Below, in pieces: positions 33,972 through 45,086 of a stretch of 64,000 nucleotides of DNA. The stretch lies in the NCBI GenBank assembly GCA_945913025.1, contig CAMECJ010000008.1:1-64000 (forward strand), in the 5' to 3' direction. Each line of letters starts with the position of its first letter. Positions within the stretch are counted from its first letter, which is position 1. Position numbers and translations under genes: made by a program. Below the pieces are notes generated by a model that was given only the letters and a program-made list of their open reading frames with translations, was not told the DNA's origin and searched no databases. The stretch is from an uncultured Elusimicrobia bacterium. Lineage in GTDB: Bacteria; Elusimicrobiota; Elusimicrobia; Elusimicrobiales; Elusimicrobiaceae.

Positions 33972-34778
33972 ATGAAATTTATTGATTCACACGCCCATTT
34001 AAATGACCCTGCCTTTGATACGGACCGCGGGGAAATTATTGCCCGTCTGCCACAGGCAGGCGTTACGCTTAGCGTGGAAATCGGCTGCGCGCCCGAGGAA
34101 TGGCAGCCCGCTTTGGATTTATCCGCCCAATATCCGGCACTCGTCCGTGCCGTACTGGGTATCCACCCCGAATACGCGCCGAAACTCACGCAGGCGGGCT
34201 TGCGCGAACTGGAAAATTTACTCGCGGATAAAAACAATGTGGCCGTGGGAGAAATCGGCCTGGATTATACCTGCTTGGAAATTGCAGACAAAAACCTCCA
34301 GCAAGACGTTTTTACCCAAATGCTGGGGCTGGCTGGTAAGACCCACCTGCCCGTGGTATTACACGTACGGCGCGAAGGCGAAGATTATGCTGCTTACGAA
34401 GATACATTTGCCGCGTTAAAACGGGATTGGAAACCCGTTTCCGGCCGCAAACACGCGGGCGTATTACACTGTTTCTGCGCGCGGTACGAAGAAGCCAAAA
34501 AAGCGCTGGACCAAGGGCTCCTGTTGGGAATCAACGGCTGTTTTACATACAAAAAAAATGAATATATCCGCGAAGCCGTCAAAAAAGCGGGCGCGGACAA
34601 AATTATCTTTGAAACGGACTGTCCCTATTTATCCCCGCAGGGCAAGCGCGGCACGAGAAACGACCCGTCCAACATTCCGCTGATTGCCCAATTTACGGCC
34701 GATTATTTAAACGTTTCGCTGGAAGAACTGGCGCAAATCGCCACAAATAACGCGCGGGAATTGTACGGACTCGCATAA
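33972..34778 (+). CDS. tatD: TatD-family metal-dependent hydrolase
   Basis: 268 residues from ATG 33972 (a frame start at 33936 lies in the promoter). TIM-barrel DNase family. Metal ligands seen: FIDSHAHLND, GEIGLDYT, PVVLHVRREGED, VLHCFC, ETDCPYLSP. Members degrade DNA 3'-5' and act on tRNA or D-aminoacyl ends. A lipoprotein gene follows 30 bp later. Confidence 0.93.
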   Translation: MKFIDSHAHLNDPAFDTDRGEIIARLPQAGVTLSVEIGCAPEEWQPALDLSAQYPALVRAVLGIHPEYAPKLTQAGLRELENLLADKNNVAVGEIGLDYTCLEIADKNLQQDVFTQMLGLAGKTHLPVVLHVRREGEDYAAYEDTFAALKRDWKPVSGRKHAGVLHCFCARYEEAKKALDQGLLLGINGCFTYKKNEYIREAVKKAGADKIIFETDCPYLSPQGKRGTRNDPSNIPLIAQFTADYLNVSLEELAQIATNNARELYGLA

Positions 34779-34808
34779 ATTTGTTATAGTGCTGTTGGAG
34801 GAAACTTT

Positions 34809-35396
34809 ATGAAAAAACAACTCTTTTTTATTCTTATCGCCGCTGTGCTGCTTGCCGCGGGATGTACTTCCCCTGAACAGGACCAGCAAATCCGGATGTT
34901 CTGGCTGCAGCAATATACGAATCTGATGATGAAACGTTTGGGCGATATGACGCTCCGCACCGCGCCTCATATTCCCGACACAACAATGTTTCCGTCCGGC
35001 TCCGCCGCACGTAAAGAGGCTGCTCCGCGCAAAGAAACAGACTCCCAGCCGCAGCTTATGGACGTAACGATGGAAACGGATGCATTAGACGGCAAAGCCT
35101 CCTATCAAGACCGCGTGCGGATGAAACGCGCTTGGAACGCGGTACAATCCTCCAACCAAAAAACGGTAAATGATATCGGCACCGCTTTCGGGGAGCAGGT
35201 CAAAGCCAAAGCGTTTATTATTACGACCAATACCGAAAAACAACTGAAAGAGGAAGCCAAAAACGCCGCGGATTTCGCCTCTTATTTTGCGCGGCAGCGG
35301 GAACTGCTTACCAAACAAGAGCAAGACATTACCCAACTTATGGTACAAAACCGCGGACGTATTAAAAAGCTGAAACAAATAAACACTCCTTTATAG
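34809..35396 (+). CDS. Predicted lipoprotein, unknown
   Basis: 195 residues, start preceded by TTGGAGGAAAC. Signal peptide with lipobox LAAGC (Cys19). The mature part is low-complexity Pro/Ser/Lys at 60-85 and helical at 100-190 (ARQRELLTKQEQDITQLMVQ), likely a coiled coil in the periplasm. No family recognised. It is followed after 15 bp by a membrane-anchored protein gene of similar make-up; the two probably work together. Confidence 0.75.
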   Translation: MKKQLFFILIAAVLLAAGCTSPEQDQQIRMFWLQQYTNLMMKRLGDMTLRTAPHIPDTTMFPSGSAARKEAAPRKETDSQPQLMDVTMETDALDGKASYQDRVRMKRAWNAVQSSNQKTVNDIGTAFGEQVKAKAFIITTNTEKQLKEEAKNAADFASYFARQRELLTKQEQDITQLMVQNRGRIKKLKQINTPL

Positions 35397-35411
35397 AACA
35401 AAGAACAGCTT

Positions 35412-36089
35412 ATGCGCTTACGCTTTATTGTGGGCTTGATTTTATTAGGAATATCGCTGCAATTTATCGCCAAAACATTAACCGGCCTACTGCCAATGGT
35501 GAAAGAAGCCGCCCTATATCCAGTAAGCGGCCGCATTTTGCAGCGGCCGTTTAAACAACAAAGACGTACGCCCGATCGCCGAGTCACAATGCTCCAACAT
35601 TTAAAAATGAGATTCCCAAAAAGAAAACCGGTAAAAATAGTTGACTCTGCCGATAAAACAATGTCTCCGTCCAAAGACTCCGGCAATGCATTTATGCAGA
35701 TTGTACTCGAGGATTTCCGTCCGCCCGTAAACAATACGGCTTTGGGAAAAGATGCCTCGGAACGGCTGGAAGCGTTTTTAGTTCACAAAAGAAACGAAAA
35801 CGCACAGTTGGTCAACGAAACGGACGCTCTATTTGGCAAAGAAGCAAAAAAAGAAATTATATATATTTTAATCCAAGACGAACAAGCCAGCTTAGCCAAC
35901 GCCAGCCAAAGCAAAACCGCCCAAGAATATGCCCTTCGGCAAGAAAAAACAGACAGAAATACTTCTCAAAAACTAACGAAGCTGTTTGAAAAATACAAAA
36001 AACAATTCAACCGCCGGCTATATGAAAATTCGCCTGAGTGGAATAAGTTTTTCAAACGGGTAAATGACTTTCAAAAAGCGGCAGATTAG
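35412..36089 (+). CDS. Membrane-anchored helical protein, unknown
   Basis: 225 residues with one N-terminal hydrophobic helix (FIVGLILLGISLQFIA) that probably anchors it, a basic linker (RPFKQQRRTPDRR) and a long helical C-terminus. The segment GKEAKKEIIYILIQDEQA resembles GKDAAKEISYIVMDDFEL in the protein encoded at 41013-41501, which also has an N-terminal anchor, so the two may be distant paralogues. No function known. The ribosome site is weak (AAGAACAG). Confidence 0.65.
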   Translation: MRLRFIVGLILLGISLQFIAKTLTGLLPMVKEAALYPVSGRILQRPFKQQRRTPDRRVTMLQHLKMRFPKRKPVKIVDSADKTMSPSKDSGNAFMQIVLEDFRPPVNNTALGKDASERLEAFLVHKRNENAQLVNETDALFGKEAKKEIIYILIQDEQASLANASQSKTAQEYALRQEKTDRNTSQKLTKLFEKYKKQFNRRLYENSPEWNKFFKRVNDFQKAAD

Positions 36090-36154
36090 CGTTTGTCTTT
36101 TGAAAAGCCTTGTCCGTGGATATTTATCCGCCAGCCGATAGTTTACCATATACA

Positions 36155-36186
36155 AAACCCCCGCCTCACACAAGAAGCGGGGGTTT
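36155..36186. terminator. Terminator between convergent operons
   Basis: AAACCCCCGC and GCGGGGGTTT form a 10-bp stem with a 12-nt loop; TTTTGT follows on the minus strand, after rplT. It also lies 65 bp after the + strand gene. Confidence 0.88.
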
Positions 36187-36205
36187 CCTGCAAACAAATG
36201 TTAAC

Positions 36206-36559
36206 TTAGTTCGCGGCGGCTTTGGCGGCATCGACCAACTTCTTAAAAGAAGCCGGATCCTTAATCGCCATTTCAGACAACATTTTGCGGTTAAGCGTAA
36301 TGTTGGCTTTGGTAAGCCCGCTAATGAACTTAGAGTAAGACAAACCTTCCTCTCTTACCGCAGCATTGATACGGGTAATCCACAACTGGCGGTAAGTAGT
36401 TTTTTTGTCTTTACGGTCCACGTAAGCGTGTACGCCGGATTTATCCAGCTGCTGCGTGGCCATGCGCAAGCGGCGGGATTTATCTCCGTAATAGCCGCTG
36501 GCTCTTTTCAATACTTTTTTCTTTCTTGCGTGTCTGGGAACGCTGAATTTAATTCTCAT
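36206..36559 (-). CDS. rplT: Ribosomal protein bL20
   Basis: 117 residues: MRIKFSVPRHARKKKVLKRASGYYGDKSR, LWITRINAAVREEGLSYSKFI. An early 50S assembly protein that binds 23S rRNA and, in other bacteria, represses its own operon. Last gene of infC-rpmI-rplT. Confidence 0.97.
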   Translation of the reverse strand: MRIKFSVPRHARKKKVLKRASGYYGDKSRRLRMATQQLDKSGVHAYVDRKDKKTTYRQLWITRINAAVREEGLSYSKFISGLTKANITLNRKMLSEMAIKDPASFKKLVDAAKAAAN

Positions 36560-36571
36560 GTTTCTAACCTC

Positions 36572-36778
36572 TTATTTGGCCATAGGGAGATATTTTTCCA
36601 AGATCTTCCCTTTGTTGGACTCGGGCGTAATGACGCCGGTCTTTCTCATACCGTGTTTAATGGAGGCAGAAACAGGCGTTAACAAGTGTTTTCTGCCGGC
36701 TTTTCTGTGGGTGAATTTACCCGTGGCGGTTTTTCTGAAGCGTTTTTTTCCGCCGCTGTGATTTTTTAATTTAGGCAT
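36572..36778 (-). CDS. rpmI: Ribosomal protein bL35
   Basis: 68 residues, basic: [33 protein letters not shown]. Component of the 50S subunit, 12 bp before rplT. AAAGGATAATACA stands before the ATG. Confidence 0.96.
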   Translation of the reverse strand: MPKLKNHSGGKKRFRKTATGKFTHRKAGRKHLLTPVSASIKHGMRKTGVITPESNKGKILEKYLPMAK

Positions 36779-36800
36779 TGTATTATCCTTTATGTAAACT

Positions 36801-36867
36801 GGTTCTTTTTACCCAACCCGTGCCGGGAGCCGGTCAAGCCCCGAACCCGTTCACTACAAAAAGAACC
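36801..36867 (-). promoter_or_regulatory. infC-rpmI intercistronic stem-loop
   Basis: GGTTCTTTTT and AAAAAGAACC form a perfect 10-bp stem that encloses a 47-nt G/C-rich insert with its own pairing potential. It fills the 100-nt gap between infC and rpmI, the place where E. coli has the bL20-binding operator. A candidate bL20 autoregulatory site; a folding or binding test is needed. Confidence 0.5.
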
Positions 36868-36878
36868 TGAAAAATCGG

Positions 36879-37418
36879 TTAATTTTTAGGCACAAACGTC
36901 ATCGACATGCGGTTGCCCATCTGCTGAAGGCCGCCGTCCACGTTGGCGAGTTCTTCCAACCGTTTGGCGGTATCGTTTAAAATTTGCATGCCAATGTCTT
37001 TATGCTGGTTTTCGCGCCCGTGGAATACCACCACAAAACGCACCATGTCTTTCTTGCGCAAGAAATCTTCAATTTGGCGGATTTTAACATCCAAATCGTG
37101 CGGAGCAATGCGCGATTTAATGCGCAGCTCTTTCATCGTTACTTTTGCTTGTTTCTTTTTGGCCTCGGCGGCTTTTTTGCCCTGTTCGTATACATACCGG
37201 TTATAATCCAGTATTTTGCAAACGGGAGGAACCGCGTTGGGGGAAATTTCCACCAAATCCAGTTCTTGCTCTTTGGCCAGCGCAATGGCCTGAGCAATCG
37301 GCTTAATGCCAATCATAGTTCCGTCGGAATCAATTACGCGCACTTCCGCCGCGCGGATGTTTTGGTTTCTGGTGTACAAATCTTTTTTGTACGTTCTTCT
37401 GTTATCAAATCTGGCCAT
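36879..37418 (-). CDS. infC: Translation initiation factor IF-3
   Basis: 179 residues. Keeps subunits apart and checks the initiator tRNA. Seen: NQNIRAAEVRVIDSDGTMIGI, DLVEISPNAVPPVCKILDYNRYVYEQGKK, ELRIKSRIAPHDLDVKI. The start codon is ATG, not the rare AUU of E. coli, and no strong ribosome site is visible (GAAAGAATAATTAA). Confidence 0.97.
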   Translation of the reverse strand: MARFDNRRTYKKDLYTRNQNIRAAEVRVIDSDGTMIGIKPIAQAIALAKEQELDLVEISPNAVPPVCKILDYNRYVYEQGKKAAEAKKKQAKVTMKELRIKSRIAPHDLDVKIRQIEDFLRKKDMVRFVVVFHGRENQHKDIGMQILNDTAKRLEELANVDGGLQQMGNRMSMTFVPKN

Positions 37419-37621
37419 TTAATTATTCTTTCAAAAAAATAGTCCTCGTTTAGGACTTTTCTATTATACAAACTTAGCGGGAAAGGTGTCAACGCGCCGC
37501 CACGCACAAGGCCCTTAAATGCCTTACTCCAATAACCAATACGCCGAATGGACAGACAAGCAAGAACGTCTGAAATTTGCTAAAATGAATATAACTTTAT
37601 TATCACGGCAAGAGGATAATT

Positions 37622-40032
<2,411 letters not shown>

Positions 40033-40041
40033 TTTTAACAC

Positions 40042-40075
40042 AAAAAAGCGGAGAATAAAAATTCTCTGCTTTTTT
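40042..40075. terminator. Bidirectional terminator ligA / pilin C
   Basis: AAAAAAGCGGAGAAT and ATTCTCTGCTTTTTT form a 15-bp stem (one G-T pair) with a 4-nt loop between convergent ligA and pilin C. Confidence 0.92.
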
Positions 40076-40088
40076 ATCTAAAGAAAAC

Positions 40089-40586
40089 TTAATCCGCGTA
40101 ATAACAGTCTAAACTGCCACAAGAAGCACCCTGGCTAAAAGTACAGATATCTAAATCCCCGTAAGCATATTTGGTAAAACCTATTTTGGCACAACCGGCT
40201 CCCTTACAAGACCGGCGGCCGGTTTTGGGATTAACAAGAAGCTCCAACTCGACAGGAAGAGAAGATTTACTTACCGCCCTAAATATAATCGGATAATCCG
40301 AATTACATCCCACCGCCCCTTGATAATCAAAATAGTTTGAACTCTTCACTTCAACAGCTAACTCAGGAGCTGCACGATCGGAAAATGCACTATGAAAATC
40401 TACCCACCCACCCGGATTTTCCAAACAAAATGCATTACCCGCCATATTGAGGGTGTTCAAGGTTGGCCACACCTCCGCCGTACGGCTTTTAAGCACCGCT
40501 TTTTGGTATTGAGGGAGTGCAATACTCGCCAAAATACCGATAATTAATACGACAACTAATAATTCAATCAGCGTAAAACCTTTCAT
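40089..40586 (-). CDS. Type IV pilin-like protein C
   Basis: 165 residues from ATG 40586 with AGGAG 8 nt upstream; the frame start at 40622 would give an unusually long leader and has no ribosome site. Leader MKG, then FTLIELLVVVLI and LPQYQKAVLKSRTAEV. The C-terminus has five Cys (RRSCKGAGCAK, LDICTF, ASCGSLDCYY), more than the other pilins, suggesting two disulfides. Otherwise as pilin A. Stand-alone gene with T-tract promoter. Confidence 0.92.
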   Translation of the reverse strand: MKGFTLIELLVVVLIIGILASIALPQYQKAVLKSRTAEVWPTLNTLNMAGNAFCLENPGGWVDFHSAFSDRAAPELAVEVKSSNYFDYQGAVGCNSDYPIIFRAVSKSSLPVELELLVNPKTGRRSCKGAGCAKIGFTKYAYGDLDICTFSQGASCGSLDCYYAD

Positions 40587-40693
40587 TTTATTTTCTCCTA
40601 TTTTAAAAGGTCGCTTCCGCACGGGATCTACCGATTTTGGCGAAATAAACCCTAATCGGGAGATCCCGAACAGAAACCCTACAGAACACCCCT

Positions 40694-40721
40694 ATCGTAT
40701 CAAAAAAAAAAAACGAGTCAA
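40694..40721 (-). promoter_or_regulatory. T-tract promoter of pilin C
   Basis: Minus strand: TTGACT (40721-40716), 16-nt spacer CG-T12-GA, TACGAT (40699-40694). The leader that follows, about 100 nt, has a pairing CGGGATCTCCCGAT segment. Confidence 0.65.
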
Positions 40722-40739
40722 GGGCTAATTAGATTCCTT

Positions 40740-40950
40740 CTTTTTCTTTCGACAAAAAATAAGCAAAAAATCTTCTTTCTTCTTTTTCTGACAGCAGCTG
40801 GCCCTAAGGGTAAAAAGAAACAAAAAGACTGCCCGCCCAGGTCCTATAAAAAGCAGTCCGAAATGGGGCGTTTTACAACTCGCTACGCTCAAACAAATAA
40901 AACACCTTTTCCGTTTTCGGACGCTTTTTATAAACAGGACGAAGGGCGAC
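40740..40950. repeat. Palindromic multi-hairpin element, copy 2 (inverted)
   Basis: The reverse complement of the element at 29813-30042: the core palindrome is at about 40832-40950, and the hairpin tail lies toward the pilin promoter, so it is flipped relative to copies 1 and 3. The loop reads TTTGAGCGTAGCGAG on the minus strand. It fills most of the 426-bp gap between pilin C and the next operon's terminator. Confidence 0.85.
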
Positions 40951-40966
40951 AAAAAAACAACACAAA

Positions 40967-40994
40967 AAACGGCCCTCCTAATGGAGGGCCGTTT
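40967..40994 (-). terminator. Terminator of the LpoB-FKBP operon
   Basis: AAACGGCCCTCC and GGAGGGCCGTTT form a 12-bp stem with a TAAT loop; T6 follows on the minus strand. Confidence 0.92.
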
Positions 40995-41012
40995 CATCAG
41001 CAAATCTAAAAC

Positions 41013-41501
41013 TTACTGGGCCTTCATATCACTGCGGACTTTGTTAAACAGATTGCTCTGCGTCGCACGCCGCAAGAAATCTTCCCATTCCTGTTGGGTG
41101 AGTTCAAAATCATCCATCACGATGTAGGAAATTTCTTTCGCCGCGTCCTTGCCTTTTCTATTCTCTTTAGCATAATTGTTTTCCAATTCCACATAGCGGC
41201 TGGCAACGGCATAATCAATATCTTCCTGCGAATATGTAGGTACGGGCAGCATCTCATCATTTAACGTATTGGTATCAAATACGCTTGGCTGCGCGGCAGG
41301 ATCGCCCTTTTGCGTGCGGTCCCCCGCGGGAATAAACATCTCGCGGTGGACATCCGCCGCGTGTTCAAGGATAATCTCTTTATCGGACGAATTAGTCACA
41401 CGGCCTAACATCAAGTTGGAACACGCCGCCGGATGGACAATAAAATAAATACTTAAAATGATAAAAACTAAAATTACGGCTTTGAGTAAAATCTTAAGCA
41501 C
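41013..41501 (-). CDS. Membrane-anchored protein, unknown, 162 aa
   Basis: One N-terminal hydrophobic helix (LLKAVILVFIILSIYFIV) with a Cys shortly after (PAACSN), then a polar, mostly helical domain. The Cys context is not a proper lipobox, so a transmembrane anchor is likelier. Contains GKDAAKEISYIVMDDFEL, similar to a segment of the 225-residue protein at 35412. Last gene of the operon starting with the LpoB-like gene. No family recognised. Confidence 0.65.
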   Translation of the reverse strand: MLKILLKAVILVFIILSIYFIVHPAACSNLMLGRVTNSSDKEIILEHAADVHREMFIPAGDRTQKGDPAAQPSVFDTNTLNDEMLPVPTYSQEDIDYAVASRYVELENNYAKENRKGKDAAKEISYIVMDDFELTQQEWEDFLRRATQSNLFNKVRSDMKAQ

Positions 41502-41546
41502 GGTTCAGCCTCCTGATATTCTATAGAATACAATATTTTCCAAAAA

Positions 41547-42131
41547 TTATTCAGTTTTTTTCGCAGCAGCCGTTCCACCCGCTTCGTGTTGTTGCAAATC
41601 CTGTACGCTTTTTACAAACTGCGGATTGGTTAAAATTTGCTGTACAGTTTTGGCAAAATCAGGGTTTTGCAAGTGCTTGGACACGACGGCACTAATCTCG
41701 GGATTATCCGCCAATACCTGTTTCAAATCTCCGCCCGAAAGCGCGCGTAAATCCATCGCTTTACCGTCAGTAGCGGCGGCCAAGTCTTGATTGAAAGACT
41801 GAAGATTAACGTCCGTTTTATAATCCTCCAAAATAGAAGAAATCGTATCCCTTGCCTGTTGAATTTCCTGCTCCGCGGCCAGGGGAATATCCTCTAAAAA
41901 GACGTCTTTCGTAGAGGAAGGGTCAAATAAAACGGGATAAGAAACCGGTTCCGCCTGCGGCGACGCCAGCGACAAAGGTACGTTTTGAAAAGAAAAGGCC
42001 CCCTCTTCTCTTCGGCGCTGTTCTTCCCACTCGGCCGTTTTGCGTTCGTAAAGTTGATAACCGCGGACCGCGCCCATAAAAATGAGCGCGGCCGCGATAA
42101 TACCAATGAAAACATAACTAAGTTTGGACAT
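41547..42131 (-). CDS. Membrane-anchored protein, unknown, 194 aa
   Basis: N-terminal helix LSYVFIGIIAAALIFMGAV, a charged segment (YERKTAEWEEQRRREE), then a mostly helical periplasmic or cytoplasmic part. Near the C-terminus HLQNPDFAKTVQQILTNPQFVKSV has paired NPxF/NPQF helices reminiscent of STI1-like chaperone-associated motifs; this likeness is weak. Its ATG overlaps the stop of the FKBP-type isomerase gene by one base. Confidence 0.65.
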   Translation of the reverse strand: MSKLSYVFIGIIAAALIFMGAVRGYQLYERKTAEWEEQRRREEGAFSFQNVPLSLASPQAEPVSYPVLFDPSSTKDVFLEDIPLAAEQEIQQARDTISSILEDYKTDVNLQSFNQDLAAATDGKAMDLRALSGGDLKQVLADNPEISAVVSKHLQNPDFAKTVQQILTNPQFVKSVQDLQQHEAGGTAAAKKTE

Positions 42132-42811
42132 TACAGCCCCATGTCAAGCATTTCCACATCAAACACCAAAACGGAGTTCGCCGGAATCTGCCCCACAGGG
42201 CGGCTCCCGTACGCCGTTTCGGGCGGGCAGACCACTTTGGCGCGGGCGCCTTTTTTCATTTGCTGCATCGCTTTGGTCCAGCACGGGATAACGTCGGTCA
42301 GTTTAGTTTGGAACGCTTCCCCCCTGTCAAGGGAGCTGTCAAACTTGGTACCGTCGATAAGCGTACCCGTATAATGCACTTTAACCGTATCGTCCGCTTT
42401 GGGGGTTTTGCCTTTGCCGGCGCGGGAAAGCTGAATCAGCGCACCGTTGTCCAATTCTTTTACGCCTTTTTCTTTCTTAAAATTTTCCAGATATTCCTGC
42501 TGCTGTGCCGCGCGTTTGGCGAAAATCAGCTGTGCGTCGCGCTCATATTTTTCGATAATCTGCGGTTTATACTTTTCCACATCCGTCTGCGATTTTTTAT
42601 TCAACAGACTGTCGCGCATCCCTTGTGACAAGGCTTTGAAATCATCCTCGTTGTCTAATATCAGCTGGCGTTTTAAGTTGTCTCCCAACAAAAAACCCAG
42701 CGAATACAACATTTTGTTACGTTCGGCCAAGTCTTCCGCCGGTGCGGCTGCATCCTGAGCAACAACCGACAACGGCATTAAAAGGGCGGTTAACAAAATT
42801 ATTTTTTTCAT
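42131..42811 (-). CDS. FKBP-type peptidyl-prolyl isomerase
   Basis: 226 residues with signal peptide MKKIILLTALLMPLSVVA, so periplasmic. An N-terminal FkpA/Mip-like dimerisation helix region (LAERNKMLYSLGFLLGDNL ... QGMRDSLLNKKSQTD) precedes the FKBP domain: VKVHYTGTLIDGTKFDSS, VIPCWTKAMQQMKKGA, PPETAYGSRPVG, LVFDVEML. Assists folding of exported or outer-membrane proteins. It follows the LPP20-like lipoprotein gene by 8 bp, so the operon couples lipoproteins with a folding factor. Confidence 0.92.
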   Translation of the reverse strand: MKKIILLTALLMPLSVVAQDAAAPAEDLAERNKMLYSLGFLLGDNLKRQLILDNEDDFKALSQGMRDSLLNKKSQTDVEKYKPQIIEKYERDAQLIFAKRAAQQQEYLENFKKEKGVKELDNGALIQLSRAGKGKTPKADDTVKVHYTGTLIDGTKFDSSLDRGEAFQTKLTDVIPCWTKAMQQMKKGARAKVVCPPETAYGSRPVGQIPANSVLVFDVEMLDMGL

Positions 42812-42819
42812 ATACTCTC

Positions 42820-43758
42820 CTATCTTGTTTTTAAATATGCTTCCAATCGTTTGGTAATTTGGGCGGAGGCTTCTTCCCCCGCGCTTTGCATACTGCGGCG
42901 CATAGAGTCAGCCAAGCGGGAAGTACCCGCACGTTCGTGCACATTAAAACGTGCAAACGTCATGCCGCGCTGCGCATCCATCAGACTGACGGCGGCGCTG
43001 CTGGCGCACCATGTTAATCCATCCACCTTTCTGGAGCCGTATTCGTCCGTCTCCGTTACCACTTTTACCAAAATAACTTTATCCGGATCGGTCATGTCCG
43101 CCACCCCCAAACCCATCTGGTTCAGCGCGTCCACTACGTACGTTACAAAAACCTCACTCTGCACTCCTTCCACGTCCACCGCCACCAATACGGCGGACAG
43201 TTTTTCTTTTAACGCATTTTTGTAAGGCTGAAAAGAGTCCGGTTCAAAACTTTCGCGGTCGGCGGATAAGAATTGGTACAAATCGTCAAGTGCTTGGCGG
43301 CGCATCACGAGCGGCTGCATTTTATAAGCAATTTTTAAATCGGCAAGCGGATCTGCCGGAGAAGCAAACTGTGCGGCCAATCCCGCCAGTTTTAAATCAG
43401 CCTGTTTTAAAAGCGGCTCCAATGTTTTACGCGCATTGGCGCGCGGCAGCACGGACAGCGCGTAATAATGTTTGGCGGAAGCGTCCACGTCACGCCATAC
43501 TTTATCTACGGACGCATTGGCCATCAAATCCGGCACCACGCCCTGATTGGCTGCATCCGGCGCGTTTTGAATCATCTCCCGCCGCATATTATCCAAGGCG
43601 TTTTGGGAGGCTTCCGTCTTCGTCATCCCCTCGCCCGCCACCACATAGTATTTGGCGGTGTCATACTTGGCCGTTTGATAAGAAACCGTATTTTTATTAA
43701 GCCCCGAACAAGCGCATAACCCCATAACGGTCAAAGCAAGCATCGTTAATTTTCTCAT
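42820..43758 (-). CDS. LPP20-like lipoprotein, 312 aa
   Basis: Signal peptide with lipobox GLCAC (Cys17). The first half has YYVVAGEGMTKTEASQNALDNMRREM, the same Gly-strand plus Ala-rich helix layout as the LPP20-like lipoproteins at 1875 and 2485. The second half (about 170-312) forms another alpha/beta part with SAVLVAVDVEGVQSEVFVTYVVDALNQMGLG, a CsgG/TolB-N-like look. A predicted outer-membrane lipoprotein that acts with the LpoB-like and COG3014-like proteins encoded just upstream. Confidence 0.7.
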   Translation of the reverse strand: MRKLTMLALTVMGLCACSGLNKNTVSYQTAKYDTAKYYVVAGEGMTKTEASQNALDNMRREMIQNAPDAANQGVVPDLMANASVDKVWRDVDASAKHYYALSVLPRANARKTLEPLLKQADLKLAGLAAQFASPADPLADLKIAYKMQPLVMRRQALDDLYQFLSADRESFEPDSFQPYKNALKEKLSAVLVAVDVEGVQSEVFVTYVVDALNQMGLGVADMTDPDKVILVKVVTETDEYGSRKVDGLTWCASSAAVSLMDAQRGMTFARFNVHERAGTSRLADSMRRSMQSAGEEASAQITKRLEAYLKTR

Positions 43759-43769
43759 AACACCTCACG

Positions 43770-45077
43770 TTAATAAGCGGTACGGAAATGTAAAAATATC
43801 CGTCTGCCGCGTTGGACGCGTACATTTTCAAATACGCGCTCTCCTACTATATTACCATATCCGTCGCGCAGTAAGAGCCGGATATTATATATTTCCGGCG
43901 GCACAAACGCGCGCACCATACGAATCTCGGCGGGAAGCGTAAACCACTGCCGGGTATCGGCTTTTTCCACCGCTGCGCCCAACGCTCCGGCAAGCATTCC
44001 GGCCAAATCCCCCAGAGAATCATCCTTTGACGATTGTGTTACAAGCTCCCGAACCGCTTTGCTTGCCGCCGCTTTGGAAACGGCGCGCGTAGCCGTACGG
44101 AACAAAATGGCCGGCATTTTTTCATTCAAATCCAGTTTCGCCGAAGCGGCCAAATCGGCTACTTTTTGAGTATAAAACCGCTGTCCGCCGATTTCCAACC
44201 ACGACTCTTTGACACTGTAAGCCTGGTCAACAAACTCCGGAAAAGACAGCGTGACCGATCCGCCGGAAAGCCCCGCATTGATGGCGTTTTGCACCTCGGG
44301 GGAAACGGAATCCCCCTCTGCGGCTGACGACGCAAGAACAAGCGCACGGTCCCACGCCACCTGGAAAGTGGCATTCCTTTTAAGAGGCATCAACCCGTTG
44401 GAATGAATAAAAATAATTTCCCCCAGTTCGGCGGCATTGGAAGGAACCGGAAAATCCGGCACAGTAACATTTAGCTTCGCGCCCAACCGCCGGTACGCAT
44501 TTAATGCGTTGGTACGGGCGATGCGCGCGTCCGACCGTTGGCCGGCTGACTCAAACACCAAACTGGCAAAGTATTGCACAAAAGGATCATCGTTGTATCC
44601 TTGTTTCTTTTGGCCGCGCAAATGATCCAAAAAAAATACGGCGCGGCGCGCTTCCACGGCAGCGGCAGACACATTGCCTGCCCGCAAAAAATTCAGCGCC
44701 CTGTAATAATAAGTCAGCGCCTGCTCATATGCGGGCGCATAATAGGGAGTCGTTAAATCATTAATAAAAAGACGGCCCGCCTCCCCCGAAACGCTTCGGG
44801 CGGAAGTCTCTATCATCATTTGCGCACCGGAAAAAATTTGGTCGGTTTTATCAATGTCGCCCGCGTCAAAAGCCACAAGAGCGCGGTCCAAATAAAAAAG
44901 CGGCGCGTCTTTGCGGGAATACAGTTTGTTTTTTTTGGAAACCAGCAATTCCTCCGCCTCTTGGTATTTTTCGGCAGCAAGGAGGCTGCTCATTTCCTTT
45001 TTATAACGCAAAGAAGGCGCCGCACACGCGGAGCAAAAAAGAACCAGCCCCAACAAGCATATACGCGCCTTCTTCAT
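43770..45077 (-). CDS. COG3014-like lipoprotein
   Basis: 435 residues, lipobox CSAC (Cys18). Residues 25-190 are TPR-like helices (LLAAEKYQEAEELLVSKKNKLYSRKDAPLFYLDRALVAF is the start of this region, and ALTYYYRALNFLRAGN follows). The C-terminal part is strand-rich and ends with LLLRDGYGNIVGERVFENVRV. This layout matches the COG3014 lipoproteins, which in several Gram-negative groups sit beside lpoB, as here. They are thought to belong to envelope or peptidoglycan maintenance. Ten bp downstream of the LpoB-like gene. Confidence 0.75.
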   Translation of the reverse strand: MKKARICLLGLVLFCSACAAPSLRYKKEMSSLLAAEKYQEAEELLVSKKNKLYSRKDAPLFYLDRALVAFDAGDIDKTDQIFSGAQMMIETSARSVSGEAGRLFINDLTTPYYAPAYEQALTYYYRALNFLRAGNVSAAAVEARRAVFFLDHLRGQKKQGYNDDPFVQYFASLVFESAGQRSDARIARTNALNAYRRLGAKLNVTVPDFPVPSNAAELGEIIFIHSNGLMPLKRNATFQVAWDRALVLASSAAEGDSVSPEVQNAINAGLSGGSVTLSFPEFVDQAYSVKESWLEIGGQRFYTQKVADLAASAKLDLNEKMPAILFRTATRAVSKAAASKAVRELVTQSSKDDSLGDLAGMLAGALGAAVEKADTRQWFTLPAEIRMVRAFVPPEIYNIRLLLRDGYGNIVGERVFENVRVQRGRRIFLHFRTAY

Positions 45078-45086
45078 ATAAAAAAC

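Noticed and set aside
42820-43758. A flagellar FlgO/FlgP assignment for the LPP20-like and CsgG-like genes
   Set aside because: No flagellar gene occurs in the window, and these domains are shared by many envelope systems, so gene names were not given.
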